From positions 28,791,585 through 28,855,584 of the forward strand of contig NC_092345.1 in assembly GCF_963676685.1 (NCBI RefSeq): a stretch of 64,000 nt of DNA, in the 5' to 3' direction. This stretch comes from Mytilus edulis. Taxonomy: Eukaryota; Mollusca; Bivalvia; Mytilida; Mytilidae. Under the pieces are notes generated by a model that was not told where the DNA came from, ran no database searches, and saw only the letters and a program-made list of their open reading frames with translations. This document shows positions 21,432 through 33,451 of this stretch, one piece after another (the first letter of the stretch is position 1; each line of letters starts with the position of its first letter). A program made the position numbers and the translations under genes.

Positions 21432-23450
21432 ATTTTCTACATTTAACTGAATTAAAATGTGTATATAGTATTTCTATGTTGTAACGTTAGTTTTAGACAT
21501 GCGGGACGCATGTGTTTTTGAGGCGTGGGTTATGTGATGATTTTGTATCTAAGGCTAGATTGTTTATATTGGTTACAGTTCGGAAGAAGCCTTATTTTAT
21601 ATATTTATATGATACTTTAATAAACATAGACAAGAGTCAGAGAGACTGGGATGAATACATTTCTTTTGTCATGATGGCATATAGAGCATCAGAGCATGAG
21701 ACGATTGGGCAAACGCCAAATAGTCTCATGTTAGGAAGGGAACTATCAACCCCTTTAGACATCATGTATGAAATGCCACCATTCGTTAAAGATATCCCTG
21801 CACATAAATGGGCTTGGGAACTTAAAGATAAGTTAGAACACTCCCACAGCTTTGTCAGAGGTAAAATTAAAGGACAGATGCGAAGACAGAAACACTATCA
21901 CGACCTCAAACTGTCATATCGAAATTTCAGAAAAGATGATGAGGTATACGTCTATTTTCCAGTAAAGAAACCTGGGATGTCTTCAAAACTGACTAGTTTC
22001 TGGAAAGGTCCTTTCAAAATTCTCGACAAATATGGCGACCTTACATATAAAGTTGACTGTGGATACAGAGGGAAACCACAAGTCATACATGTCGACAAAC
22101 TTAAGAAAAAGGACAAACAGACATTAAGGACAGAATCGGATAACACTTTTGTTCCATTAGACACTGAAAACAATAGTGTTGAAGATGGTCCTATGGACAT
22201 GATAGAGACTCCATATCTGCAAGACATAGCTGTACACGAGTCAACGTTGCCTGTTGAAGAAACTCAGGAAATTAGTGTTGAAGGGCGTCGTACAAGGCGA
22301 AAACCAGCCTGGATGGCAGATTATATTGTTAAATAGATTTTCTACATTTAACTGAATTAAAATGTGTATATAGTATTTCTATGTTGTAACGTTAGTTTTA
22401 GACATGCGGGACGCATGTGTTTTTGAGGCGTGGGTTATGTGATGATTTTGTATCTAAGGCTAGATTGTTTATATTGGTTACAGTTCGGAAGAAGCCTTAT
22501 TTTATATATTTATATGATACTTTAATAAACATAGACAAGAGTCAGAGAGACTGGGATGAATACATTTCTTTTGTCATGATGGCATATAGAGCATCAGAGC
22601 ATGAGACGATTGGGCAAACGCCAAATAGTCTCATGTTAGGAAGGGAACTATCAACCCCTTTAGACATCATGTATGAAATGCCACCATTCGTTAAAGATAT
22701 CCCTGCACATAAATGGGCTTGGGAACTTAAAGAGAAGTTAGAACACTCCCACAGCTTTGTCAGAGGTAAAATTAAAGGACAGATGCGAAGACAGAAACAC
22801 TATCACGACCTCAAACTGTCATATCGAAATTTCAGAAAAGATGATGAGGTATACGTCTATTTTCCAGTAAAGAAACCTGGGATGTCTTCAAAACTGACTA
22901 GTTTCTGGAAAGGTCCTTTCAAAATTCTCGACAAATATGGCGACCTTACATATAAAGTTGACTGTGGATACAGAGGGAAACCACAAGTCATACATGTCGA
23001 CAAACTTAAGAAAAAGGACAAACAGACATTAAGGACAGAATCGGATAACACTTTTGTTCCATTAGACACTGAAAACAATAGTGTTGAAGATGGTCCTATG
23101 GACATGATAGAGACTCCATATATGCAAGACATAGCTGTACACGAGTCAACGTTGCCTGTTGAAGAAACTCAGGAAATTAGTGTTGAAGGGCGTCGTACAA
23201 GGCGAAAACCAGCCTGGATGGCAGATTATATTGTTAAATAGATTTTCTACATTTAACTGAATTAAAATGTGTATATAGTATTTCTATGTTGTAACGTTAG
23301 TTTTAGACATGCGGGACGCATGTGTTTTTGAGGCGTGGGTTATGTGATGATTTTGTATCTACGGCTAGATTGTTTATATTGGTTACAGTTCGGAAGAAGC
23401 CTTATTTTATATATTTATATGATACTTTAATAAACATAGAAAAGAGTCAG
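20736..23450 (+). repeat. 905-bp tandem triplication of pol 3' end and LTR start
   Basis: The landmark CTGGGATGAATACATTTC recurs at 20741, 21646 and 22551, exactly 905 bp apart. Each unit holds the integrase C-terminus, the pre-LTR region ('GAGGCGTGGGTTATG') and the first ~110 bp of the LTR. It then jumps back into pol at a short 'CAGA' homology. The last unit runs into the complete 3' LTR. Only a few substitutions were seen between units (one near 22734, one near 23122). Open frames 21512-22336 and 22417-23241 are chimeras that start in LTR sequence. Confidence 0.93.
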
Positions 23451-24178
23451 ATGATTCGCGGGTAAACTTTGGGTCAGGTTCAATGTAAAGGGGTGTCCCT
23501 TAGGTAACTCAGATACTAGCAACGAGACACTTTGTTAGAACACCCCTCCTTCAAGAATGGTACAGTTTGAATCGGGGTATATAAGCAGGAGAGAATCCTA
23601 GCTCAGGGTCGATTGTCATAAAGTCTTCAGAGACATAAGACCACGGTACATTGATATTCGAGATCGCTCGCTCGTATATATTGTGTTATTATTACTAAGT
23701 GTAATAAAGAACAGGTCGGTGCCTGTTATAAATACGGACTTGTACATTTACAAGCGGAACCGTATTGTACCGTATAGGACAAGTGTGAGTCTGTGTGACC
23801 ACCTTGTAAAGTACATAATTGTACAAGAGGAACAAAGACAAGTGTGTAAACTTGTAGGGTACATTATTGTACCAGGAGGACCAGTTTGTTCCTGACCCAG
23901 GACAAATTTGTAATAGTACAAATTAATGTAATAGTACAAATTTGTAAGAGTACAAACTTGTACCAGTGTATATAATATATTTGTGTAGAATAGTTTATAG
24001 ATAGTTTATTAAGGATTGCAAAGAGCAGTTGTACATATTTTGGTTCATTGACGTTAATATTTGAATAAAGATTATTTATATATTTTATAAAGAGAGAGCA
24101 ATTTTGGATCCAGTATCAAACTGGTAACGGACACATTCTAAATTGAAATAGACACGCTTACCCTGTGTACACGTTACA
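23343..24178 (+). repeat. 3' LTR, 836 bp
   Basis: It starts TGTGATGATTTTGTATC after a short purine-rich tract (GAGGCGTGGG) and ends CACGTTACA. The TATA box lies near 23575 and AATAAAG near 24064. It differs from the 5' LTR by a small extra block in the GTACAAATT palindromes (about 23915-23945) and scattered substitutions. Confidence 0.9.
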
Positions 24179-24282
24179 CGTATTTTGTAATCTTCTGACC
24201 AATAGTTTGATATTGATAAAGCCATATCCAATGATATATTTTTAAACAAATTGTGTGCATAAAGTTGGTAAATGTCAAGATT

Positions 24283-24820
24283 CAAGATTTCAAGATTCTT
24301 TATTTCTCAAACACCATAAATTTACAATGGTACAAAGAAGTTCATCAAAAGTTATATTACAGTATAGTAGCGAACAGTGGTGATTAACCAGGAAGACTCA
24401 CTTGGAAAGTTATAACCCTGATAAATTTGCACAGCTTTTTCAACTTATTTTTAATTTTTAACTGAAATAGTTTTTCAAATTTTAGTATGTTACATCTGTG
24501 CAAGAAAAAAGTATCCAAATATTGTGCTCGAAAATTTGCCAAAGAACTACACTGCAAAGTGTAATGAAATTCATCACCAATCTCGCTACAATGACATAAG
24601 TTACAATATCTAAGGTTTCGCTCAATTTTATTCCATCTACCAGTTACGATGGGTAACTTATGATTACCCTTTTAAAATCTACAATATGTTATTCTATTAT
24701 TATCACTTAAAATATTCAGATATTCTTCAGATTCAATGTCAGACTTTATAAAAATATGTTGTAGTACATGTACTTTCACTAATTGGGTTTCTGATTTTTA
24801 ATTTTTAATATGAAATTAAA
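24283..24820 (-). pseudogene. 3' end of a LINE (C-terminal zinc-knuckle region), degraded
   Basis: On the minus strand, from about 24820 down to a stop at 24384-24386, the frame encodes 'KVHVLQHIFIKSDIES', one internal stop, and then 'GRWNKIERNLRYCNLC' and 'GDEFHYTLQC'. This is the CxxC...H...C end found after the RT in many animal LINEs of the CR1/L2/Jockey kind. The tail 'AATAAAGAATCTTGAATC' (24283-24305, minus) fits a LINE 3' end. It is strongly 5'-truncated. Confidence 0.72.
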
Positions 24821-25615
24821 ATTGGTCTAATTAAGACCTGCATTTTACCAGATCAGAACAAAACTATGTTTATTTATGGATATTAATATTGTTGCCAGAC
24901 TTGCTGTATGGGGGATTTTCCCTTTGAGAGTTGTTGACATTGCTTTTGAAATTCTTTATTATAATATAAACTTAAGGGGGCTCGTGGGTCTAAATCATTT
25001 TTTTTTTAGTATAGGATTTCGCTATATTTTTCAATAAATAAACTTTATCCTATACTTAATGGAAAAATTAAATAAAAATATGGGGTCACCGTTCATTTAA
25101 GCTCACAAAATGTCTTTGAAAGAAGCATGCATTTTTGTTAAGGTACTTTTTTTCTGTTGAACTAATAGGAGAAGATAAGGTAATATCGAAATAAAAAAAG
25201 AACTAAATTACAGAAATCGCTTAAATTTTACAATAGTTTAGTTTAAGTACAGTTCATTTGAAAAAAAAAATTAAAAAACATAGGTCACCGATGATTTAAA
25301 AATTTAATTTCAATTTTTATGCAAAAACAATGGCACTTTTTCACCAAAGGGAGATAATTCAGAACTTTTTCAATGATATACACATTTCAAAAGTCATCTG
25401 GGGACAAAACGAATTAATTGTTTTGGTTGATTTTTGTTCCATATCATAAAGTAACAACTAATAGTGTATTAAATAAAATTTGTAATGAAAAAAACAATTT
25501 TTCAATTTTTGCTGATTTTTTGTATCCTCGAGCCTCCTTAACACCTCAAAACATCCTCTTTTACAAATTGTGACTTGGATGGAGAGTTGTCTTATTGGCA
25601 CTCATACCACTTTTT
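24821..25615. other. Intron, no gene seen
   Basis: AT-rich, with poly-A/T runs and a weak 'GGACAACTCTCC'-type relic near 25585. Nothing else is recognised. Confidence 0.4.
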
Positions 25616-28600
25616 ATCTCACCTGGCCCGAAGGGCCAAGTAAGCTTTTCTCATCACTTTGCGTCCGTCGTCCGTCGTCGTCCGTCGTCGTTAGCTTTTA
25701 CAAAAATCTTCTTCTCTGAAACTACTGGGCCAAATTAAACCAAACTTGGCCACAATCATCATTGGGGTATCTAGTTTACAAAATGTGTGGCGTGACCCGG
25801 CCAACCAAGATGGCCTCCATGGCTAAAAATAGTACATAGGGGTAAAATGTAGAATTTGGCTTATAACTCTGAAACCAAAGCATTTAGAGCAAATCTGACA
25901 TGGGGGTAAAATTGTTTATCAGGTAAAGATCTATCTGCGCTGAAATTTTCAGACGAATCGGACAACCGGTTGTTGGGTTGCTGCCCCTGAATTGGCAATT
26001 TTAAGGAAATTATACCGTTTTTAGCTCACCTGGCCCGAAGGGCCAAGTGAGCTTTTCTCATCACTTGGCGTCCGGCGTCCGTCGTCCGTCGTCCGTCGTC
26101 CGTCGTCGTCGTCCGTCGTTAACTTTTACAAAAATCTTCTCCTCTGAAACTACTGGGCTAATTTCAATCAAACTTGGTTACAATCATCATTGGGGTATCT
26201 AGTTTAAAAATTGTGTTCGGTGACCCCGCCAACCAACCAAGATGGCTGCCATGGCTAAAAATAGAACATGGGGGTACAATGCAGTTTTTGGATTATAACT
26301 CAAAAACCAAAGCATTTAGAGCAAATCTGACATGGGGTAAAATTGTTTATTAGGTCAAGATCTAACTGTCCTGAAATTTTCAGATGAATCGGACAACCCT
26401 TTGTTAGGTTGCTGCCCCTGAATTGGTAATTTTAAGGAAATTTTTGCTATTTTTGGTTATTATCTTGAATATTATTATAGATAGAGATAAACTGTAAATA
26501 GAAAAAATGTTAAACAAAGTAAGATTTACAAATAAGTCAACAGGTCCAAAATGGTCAGTTGACCCCTTTAGGAGTTATTGCCCTTTATAGTCAATTTTTA
26601 ACCATTTTTCGTAAATCTTAGTTATCTTTTACAAAAATCTTCTCCTCTGAAACTACTGGGCCAAATTTAACCAAATATGGCCAAAATCATAATTAGGGTA
26701 TTTAGTTAAAAAATTGTGTCCGGTGACCCACACAACAAACCAAGATGGCCGCCATGGCTAAAAATAGAACATAGGGGTAAAATGCAGTTTTTGGCTTATA
26801 ACTCAAAAACCAAAGCAATTAGAGCAAATCTGACAGGATGAAAGTTGTTTATTAGGTCAAGATCTAACTGTCCTGAAATTTTCAGATGAATCGGACAACC
26901 CTTTGTTAGGTTGCTGCCCCTGAATTGGTAATTTTAAGGAAATTTTTGCTATTTTTGGTTATTTTCTTGAATATTATTATAGATAGAGATAAACTGTAAA
27001 TAGAAAAAATGTTTAGCAAAGTAAGATTTACAAATAAGTCAACAGGTCCAAAATGGTCAGTTGACCCCTTTAGGAGTTATTGTCCTTTATAGTCAATTTT
27101 TAAACATTTTTTTCGTAAATCTTAGTTACATTTTACAAAAATCTTCTCCTCTGAAACTACTGGGCCAAATAAAAGCAAACTTGGCCACAATCATCATTGG
27201 GGTATCTAGTTTAAAAATTGTGTCCAGTGACCCAGCCAACCAACCAAGATGGCCGCCATGGCTAAAAATAGAACATAGGGGTAAAATGCAGTTTTGGGCT
27301 TATAACTTAAAAACCAAAGCATTTAGAGCAAATCTGACAGTGGAAAAAGTTGTTTATCAAGTCCAGATCTATCTGCTCTAAAATTTTCAGATGAATTGGA
27401 CAACTGGTTGTTAGGTTGCTGCCCCTGAATTGGTAATTTTAAGGAAATTTTGCTGTTTTTTGTTATTATCTTGAATACTATTATAGATAGAGATAATCTG
27501 TAAACAGCAATAATGTTCAGAAAAGTAAGATTTACAAATAAGTCAACGTGACTGAAATGGCCAATTGACCCCCTAAGGAGTTATTGTCCTTTATAGTCAA
27601 TTTTTTAAAATTTTCATAAAATTTGTAAATTTTTACTAACATTTTCCACTGAAACTACTTGGCCAAGTTCATTATAGATAAAGATAATTGTAAGCAGCAA
27701 GAATGTTCAGTAAAGTAAGATGTACAAACACTTCACCATCACCAAAACACAATTTTTCATGAATCTATCTGCGTCCTTTGTTTAATATTCACATATACCA
27801 AGGTGAGCGACACAGGCTCTTTAGAGCCTCTAGTTTGGCTATTATCTTGAATATTATTATAGATAGAGATAAACTGTAAACAGCAATAATGTTCAGCAAA
27901 GTAAGATCTACAAATAAGTTAATATGACTAAAATGGTCAGTTGACCCCTTAAGGAGTAATTGCCCGTTATAGTCTTTTTTACCAATTTTTCGTAATTTTT
28001 TCTAATCTTTTACAAAAATCTTCTCCTCTAAAACTACTGTTCCAAATTTAACCATACTTGGCCTTAATCATCATTGAGGTATCTAGTTTAGAAAAATGTG
28101 TGCAGTGACCCAGCCAACCAACCAAGATGGCCGCCTTGGCTAAAAATAGAACATAGGGGTAAAATGTAGATTTGGGCTTATAACTCTGAAACCAAAGCAT
28201 TAAGAGCAATTCAGACATGGAGGATAAATTGTTTTGCAGGTCAAGATCTATCTGCCCCGAAATTTTCAGATGAATCCGACAACTGTTTGTTGGGTTGCTG
28301 CCCCTGAATTGGAGATTTTGAAGGAAATTTTGCTGTTTTTGGTTATTGTCTTCAATATTATTATAGATAGAGATAAACTGTAAACAGCAATAATGTTCAG
28401 CAAAGTAAGATCTACAAATAAGTCAACATGACGAAAAAGGTCAGTTGACCCCTTAAGAAGTTAATGCCCTTTATAGTCAATTTTTAATAATTTTGTAAAT
28501 TTTAACAAAATATTTTCCTCTTTTACTAATGGGCAAAGTTCATTATAAATTGAGATAATTGTAAGAAGCAAGAATGTTCATTTAAGTAAGATCTACAAAC

Positions 28601-30615
28601 ACATCACCATCACCAAAACACAATTTTGTCATGAATCCATCTGTGTCTTTGTTTTATATGCACATAGACCAAGGTGTGCGACACAGGCTCTTAAGAGCCT
28701 CTATTTATAATTGAAAATAAGTCTGACAGGGACAACCGTCATTGTGTTGTTATGCTATAGAAACTTTGTATTCTTTTCTTTCGTTTTTACTAATGTGCTT
28801 TGACTATAAACCTTTTTAGCTCACCTGGCCCGAAGGGCCAAGTGAGCTTTTCTCATCACTTGGCGTCCGGCGTCCGTCGTCGTCCGGCGTCGTCCGTCGT
28901 CGTTAACTTTTACAAAAATCTTCTCCTCTGAAACTACTGGGCCAAATTTAACCAAACTTGGTCACAATCATCATTGGGGTATCTAGTTTAAAAAATGTGT
29001 TCGGTTACCCGGCCAACCAACCAAGATGGTCGCCATGGCTAAAAATAGAACATAGAGGTCAAATGCAGTTTTTGGCTTATAACTCTGAAACCGAAGCATT
29101 TAGAGCAAATCTGACATGGGGTTAAATTTTTTATTAAGTCAAGATCTATCTGCCCTGAAATTTTCAGACGAATCGGACAACCAGTTGTTGGGTTGCTGCC
29201 CCTGAATTGGCAATTTTAAGGAAATTTTGCCGTTATATGGTTATTATCTTGAATATTATTATAGATAGAGATAAACTGTAAGCAGCAATAATGTTCAGCA
29301 AAGTAAGATTTACAAATAAGTCAACATGACCGAAATGGTCATTTGACCCATATAGGAGTTATTGCCCTTTATAGTCAATTTTTAACCATTTTTCGTATAT
29401 CTTAGTAATCTTTTACAAAAATCTTCTCCTCTGAAACTACTGGGCCAAATTTATCCAAACTTGGCCACAATTATCTTTTGGGTATCTAGTTTAACAAATA
29501 TGTCCGGTGACCCGGCCAACTAACCAAGATGGCCGCCACGGCTAAAAATAGAACATAGGGGTAAAATGCAGTTTTTGGCTTATAACTTAAAAACCAAAGC
29601 ATTTAGAGCAAATCTGACAGTTGGTAAAATCGTTTATCAGGTCAAGATCTATCTACCTTGAAATTTTCAGATGAATCTGACAACCTGTTGTTGGGTTGCT
29701 GCCCCTGAATTGGTAATTTTAAGGAAATTTTGCTGTTTTTGGTTATCTTGTATATTATTATAGATAGAGATAAACTGTAAACAGCCATTATGTTCAGCAA
29801 AGTAAGATTTACAAATAAGTCAACATGACTGAAATGGTCAGTTGGCCCCTTTAGGAGTTATTGCCCTTTATAGTCAATTTTTTACCATTTTTCGTAAATC
29901 TTAGTAATCTTTTACAAACATCTTCTCCTCTGAAACTATTGGGCCAAATTAATCCAAACTTATCCACAATCATCTTTGGGGTATCTAGTTTAAAAAATGT
30001 GTCCGATGACCCGGCCATCCAACCAAGATGGCCGCCATGGCTAAAATAGAACATAGGGGTAAAATGCAGTTTTTGGCTTATAACTCAAAAACCAAAGCGT
30101 TTAGAGCAAATCTGACATGGGGTTAAATTGTTTATCAGGTCAACATCTATCTGCCCCGAAATTTTCAGATGAATCGGACAACCCATTGTTGGGTTGCTGC
30201 CCCTGAATTGGTAATTTTAAGGAAATTTTGCTGTTTATGGTTATTATCTTGAAAATTATTATAGATAGAGATAAACTGTAAACAGCAATAATGTTCAGCA
30301 AAGTAAGATTTACAAATAAGTCAACATGACCGAAATGGTCAATTGACCCCCTAAGGAGTTATTGTCCTTTATAGTCAATTTTCAACAATTTTTATAAAAT
30401 TTGTAAATTTTTACTAACATTTTCTACTGAAACTACTGGGCCAAGTTCATTAAAGATAGAGATAATTGTAAGCAGCAAGGATGTTCAGTAAAGTAAGATG
30501 TACAAACACATCACCATCACCAAAATACAATTTTGTCATGAATCCATCTGCTTCCTTTGTTTAATAGTCACATAGACCAAGGTGAGCGACACAGGCTCTT
30601 TAGAGCCTCTAGTTT
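25616..30615. repeat. 5-kb head-to-tail array of the AGCTCACC hairpin repeat
   Basis: Hairpin heads lie at about 25616, 26023 and 28818 (AGCTCACCTGGCCC / GGGCCAAGTGAGCT), each followed by CG-rich (CGTCCGTCGTCC)n. Bodies of about 430-480 bp repeat several times, with 'CTTCTCCTCTGAAACTACTG', 'CAAGATGGCCGCCATGGCT', 'TTGGGTTGCTGCCCCTGAAT', 'TTATTATAGATAGAGATAAA' and 'AGGAGTTATTGCCCTTTATA'. Termini 'GAGCGACACAGGCTC' occur near 27805, 28680 and 30590. Short open frames (27061-27381, 29861-30049) follow the repeat and are not genes. Confidence 0.88.
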
Positions 30616-31073
30616 TTCTTAACTCTTTCAGATATTGGGCTTATTTTTTGCATGTGAGTTAACCAAGATGAGTTACAGATTAAATTTAAGTTTTGTTCTG
30701 CTCAGCTAATTTTTGACGAAATTAAGGGCTATGGACTTTGATAAATGGTTAAAAATCACAGTTAAACAGACTTTTTTTCTAAATGCTTTTAGATATTGGG
30801 CTCATTTTTGGTATGTGAGTTACTCATGATGAGTTACAGATCAAGTTTAAGTTTTGTTCTGCGCGGCTAATTTTTGCCAAAATTAAAGGTTTACAACTTT
30901 GAAAATCAGTTATACAGACTTTTTTCTATACGCCTCCACATTTTGAGCTGATTAATGATATGTGAGACTACCATCATGTTTGTGTCCACATGTATTAAAG
31001 AAATTGCAGATTTCTCAACATTTTGAGATGGGGCCATTCGTGTCGCTTTGTCACATCTAGTTCAAAGGGGCAC
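30616..31073. repeat. Tandem repeat of about 160 bp (TTAGATATTGGGCT family)
   Basis: About 2.5 units with 'AGATATTGGGCT', 'GATGAGTTACAGATCAAG' and 'AGTTTTGTTCTG'. The same family recurs at about 40655-41275 and ends there with the same 'GTGTCACTTTGACACATCTAG' type terminus. Confidence 0.75.
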
Positions 31074-31560
31074 TAGCTGTCAAATTCATGGTCACCGATT
31101 TGACTCAAATTCTCATATTTGTTTTATAACAATGTAAAACATTTATCAAAACTATCAAAAGTCTAAAATAAACAGTTTACAGAGCATGGGGGTAGATAAT
31201 ATATAGGTTCGTTTCGTGTGTATTTTAGTCCAGACGCCATCTAATTAACTATCGATTTGACCTCAGATGACCATATAAGCGATGTAAACATAAATAAAGA
31301 TATGAATAGATTAAACCAACACGTGCAATTGGATTTTTATAGGTCTGTTTGATTTTATTTTATAGATTAAAAATAGATGGTTCTCATTGTTTTTAACCGT
31401 ATAAGAATGATTTTATGTGCATCGAATTAGTAATCAAATGATTTACCCTAGTTTCAATTTCACTGTTGACATTATTTATTTTTAAAATAACCAGTACACG
31501 TACAATGCAATGCAAATCAAACTTTAGATTTTTTATATATCTCGTAGCTAGTGCCCCTTT
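31074..31560. mobile_element. 487-bp MITE with perfect 15-bp inverted ends
   Basis: AAAGGGGCACTAGCT (31074-31088) is exactly inverted at 31546-31560. The interior is AT-rich and non-coding. It lies at the terminus of the preceding repeat. No clear target duplication is visible. Confidence 0.75.
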
Positions 31561-32008
31561 AAAATATTTTTATATGACCACAAACAATTTTAGTCATATA
31601 TTGGTAAAACTTTGTTGTTGGCCTCCAAAGATATTTGGTTTTCAGACAATAACTTTAGTTTAAGTAAATAGAAATCTATGAAATTTAAACACAAGGTTTA
31701 TAACCGCATAGGAAAGGTTGTAATCGATTTTTTGGGGGTTATAGTGCCAACAGTTTAGGAATTAAGGGCCAAAAAGGGGCTCAAATAAGCTAGGTTCCAG
31801 ACAATTACTTTGGAATGGTGTATGGATCTCTCTCAAATTATACCACAAGTTTCCATACCACAAAAGGATGGTCGGGATTGGCTTTGGGGGTTATGGCTCA
31901 AACCGTTTAGGAATACTTAGGGGGTGTCCTGGTAAATGGAAAATTACTTAAGTACAATGTTTGAATTACCTTATTATCAATTTAAGTAATTACCTTATTA
32001 TCAATTTA
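31561..32008. repeat. Degraded dispersed repeat, 'TTTGGAATGGTGTATGGATC' type
   Basis: Blocks such as 'GTGTATGGATCTCTCT', 'CCACAAGTTTCCATACCACA' and 'AGACAATAACTTTAG' recur, diverged, at about 38570-39040. No coding is seen. Confidence 0.6.
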
Positions 32009-32969
32009 TTTTTATGCCCCACCTACGATAGTAGAGGGCATTATGTTTTCTGGTCTGTGGCTCCGTTCGTCCGTTCGTCCGTCTGTGCGTCTGTTCAGGT
32101 TAAAGTTTTTGGTCAAGGTAGTTTTTGATGAAGCTGAAGTCCAATCAACTTGAAACTTAGTACAATTGTTGCTTATGATATAATCTTTTAATTTTAAAAC
32201 CAAATTAGACTTTTGACCCCAATTTCACGGTCCACTGAACATAGAAAATGAAAGTGGGAGTTTCAGGTTGAAGTTTTTGGTCAAGGTAGTTTTTGATGAA
32301 GCTGAAGTCCAATCAACTTGAAACTTAGTACACTTGTTGCTTATGATATGATCTTTTTAATTTTACAACCAAATCAGACTTTTGACCCCAATTTTACAGT
32401 CCACTGAACATAGAAAATGAAAGTGGGAGTTTCAGGTTAAAGTTTTTGGTCAAGGTAGTTTTTGATGAAGCTGAAGTCCAATTAACTTGAAACTTAGTAC
32501 ACTTGTTGCTTATGATATGATCTTTCTAATTTTAAAACCAAATTAGACTTTTGACTTCAATTTCACGATCCACTAAACATAGAAAATGAAAGTGGGAGTT
32601 TCAGGTTAAAGTTTTTGGTCAAGGTAGTTTTTGATGAAGCTGAAGTCCAATCAACTTGAAACTTAGAAAACTTGTTGCTTATAATATGATCTTTTCTAAT
32701 TTTAAAGCCAAATTAGACTTTTCACCCCAATTTCACGGTCCACTAAACATAGAAAATGAAAGTGGGAGTTTCAGGTTTAAGTTTTTGGTCAAGGTAGTTT
32801 TTGATAGAATTGAAGTTCAATCAACTTGAAACTTAGTACATATGTTCCCTATAGTATAATCTTTCTAAATTAATGCCAAATTAGATTAATACCCAATTTC
32901 ACGGTCCATGGAAAATGGAAAAGGATAGTGCGAGTGGGGCATCCGTGTACTTTGGACACATTCTTGTTA
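32009..32969. repeat. 'TATGCCCC' element with five internal tandem units
   Basis: It opens with 'TATGCCCCACCTACGATAG' and closes with 'GAGTGGGGCATCCGTG'. It carries five units of about 170-177 bp, each starting 'TTCAGGTTAAAGTTTTTGG' and ending 'GAACATAGAAAATGAAAGTG'. Copies elsewhere in the window carry one or two such units, so the unit number varies within the family. Confidence 0.85.
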
Positions 32970-33280
32970 GAAGCTACTATTATTTAAATGATGATTGATG
33001 TATATTAATTTTAGCCATGATTTTGTATGTCTTTTTCTATTTTAAGACTTTTATGACATATTTTAATGGGTAGTTATGATTGCAAACTTCATTGGAAATT
33101 TGAATTGAGATTATGATCATATCTTGAGGGAGAATTGTTTTTTGGGTGGACGAAAAGGGAGGGGGGCAATTTTGTTCCTCAAGATTTCAGAAATTGAAAA
33201 GAAAATTTCTGTAAATATTTAAAAAAAAAAATGCCAAAAAAAAAGGGGGGGTTAAAAAAAATTGAGGGTTGGGGCAGGGG
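32970..33280. repeat. G-run/A-run rich head of the dispersed repeat
   Basis: It resembles 840-960 and 47930-48080: 'TTTCAGAAATTGAAAAGAAA', poly-A and several G-runs. It directly abuts the truncated WxxW exon and may have replaced that exon's 5' half. Confidence 0.55.
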
Positions 33281-33402
33281 GAGGTCAATTTGCAACAGCA
33301 AAGTGTACAGTTATTCTGACACTGGATTCACATGTAACACCATGGATAATTTTGATGCACCATGTATGGATTATAAGATCAGATACATGTGCAAGTGTGC
33401 TG
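33281..33402 (+). pseudogene. WxxW domain 4, only the C-terminal half left
   Basis: The frame reads 'SICNSKVYSYSDTGFTC', 'NTMDNFDAPCMDYKIR' and 'YMCKCAG', the second half of a WxxW domain, and ends in a good donor, CTG|GTGAGT, with phase 1 like the other WxxW exons. The WxxW motif and first cysteines are missing, replaced upstream by G-run repeat sequence. No convincing acceptor precedes it. It may be a dead exon, or the first half may lie elsewhere; I did not find it. Confidence 0.7.
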
Positions 33403-33451
33403 GTGAGTGGAATAATAATAATTAGTTAATTTGTGCATATTGGTAAGTATA

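Larger units (their letters stand above)
14597..24178 (+). mobile_element. LTR/Gypsy retrotransposon, broken copy
   Basis: A full-length Gypsy-type (Metaviridae) element in an intron of the host gene. It runs from TGTGATGATTTT at 14597 to CACGTTACA at 24178, with TG...CA ends. The order is 5' LTR, primer-binding region, gag with a zinc knuckle, aspartic protease, reverse transcriptase, RNase H, integrase, 3' LTR, all on the + strand. The pol order (RT-RH before IN) and the GPY/F segment assign it to Gypsy; I do not assign a clade. There is no chromodomain and no env-like frame. I found no convincing target duplication (CTTA before, CGTA after). Four frame breaks make this copy non-autonomous. 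Confidence 0.93.

Noticed and set aside
21512..23241. Two 274-residue integrase-like genes
   Set aside because: They are chimeras created by the 905-bp triplication, with starts inside LTR sequence, not separate genes.
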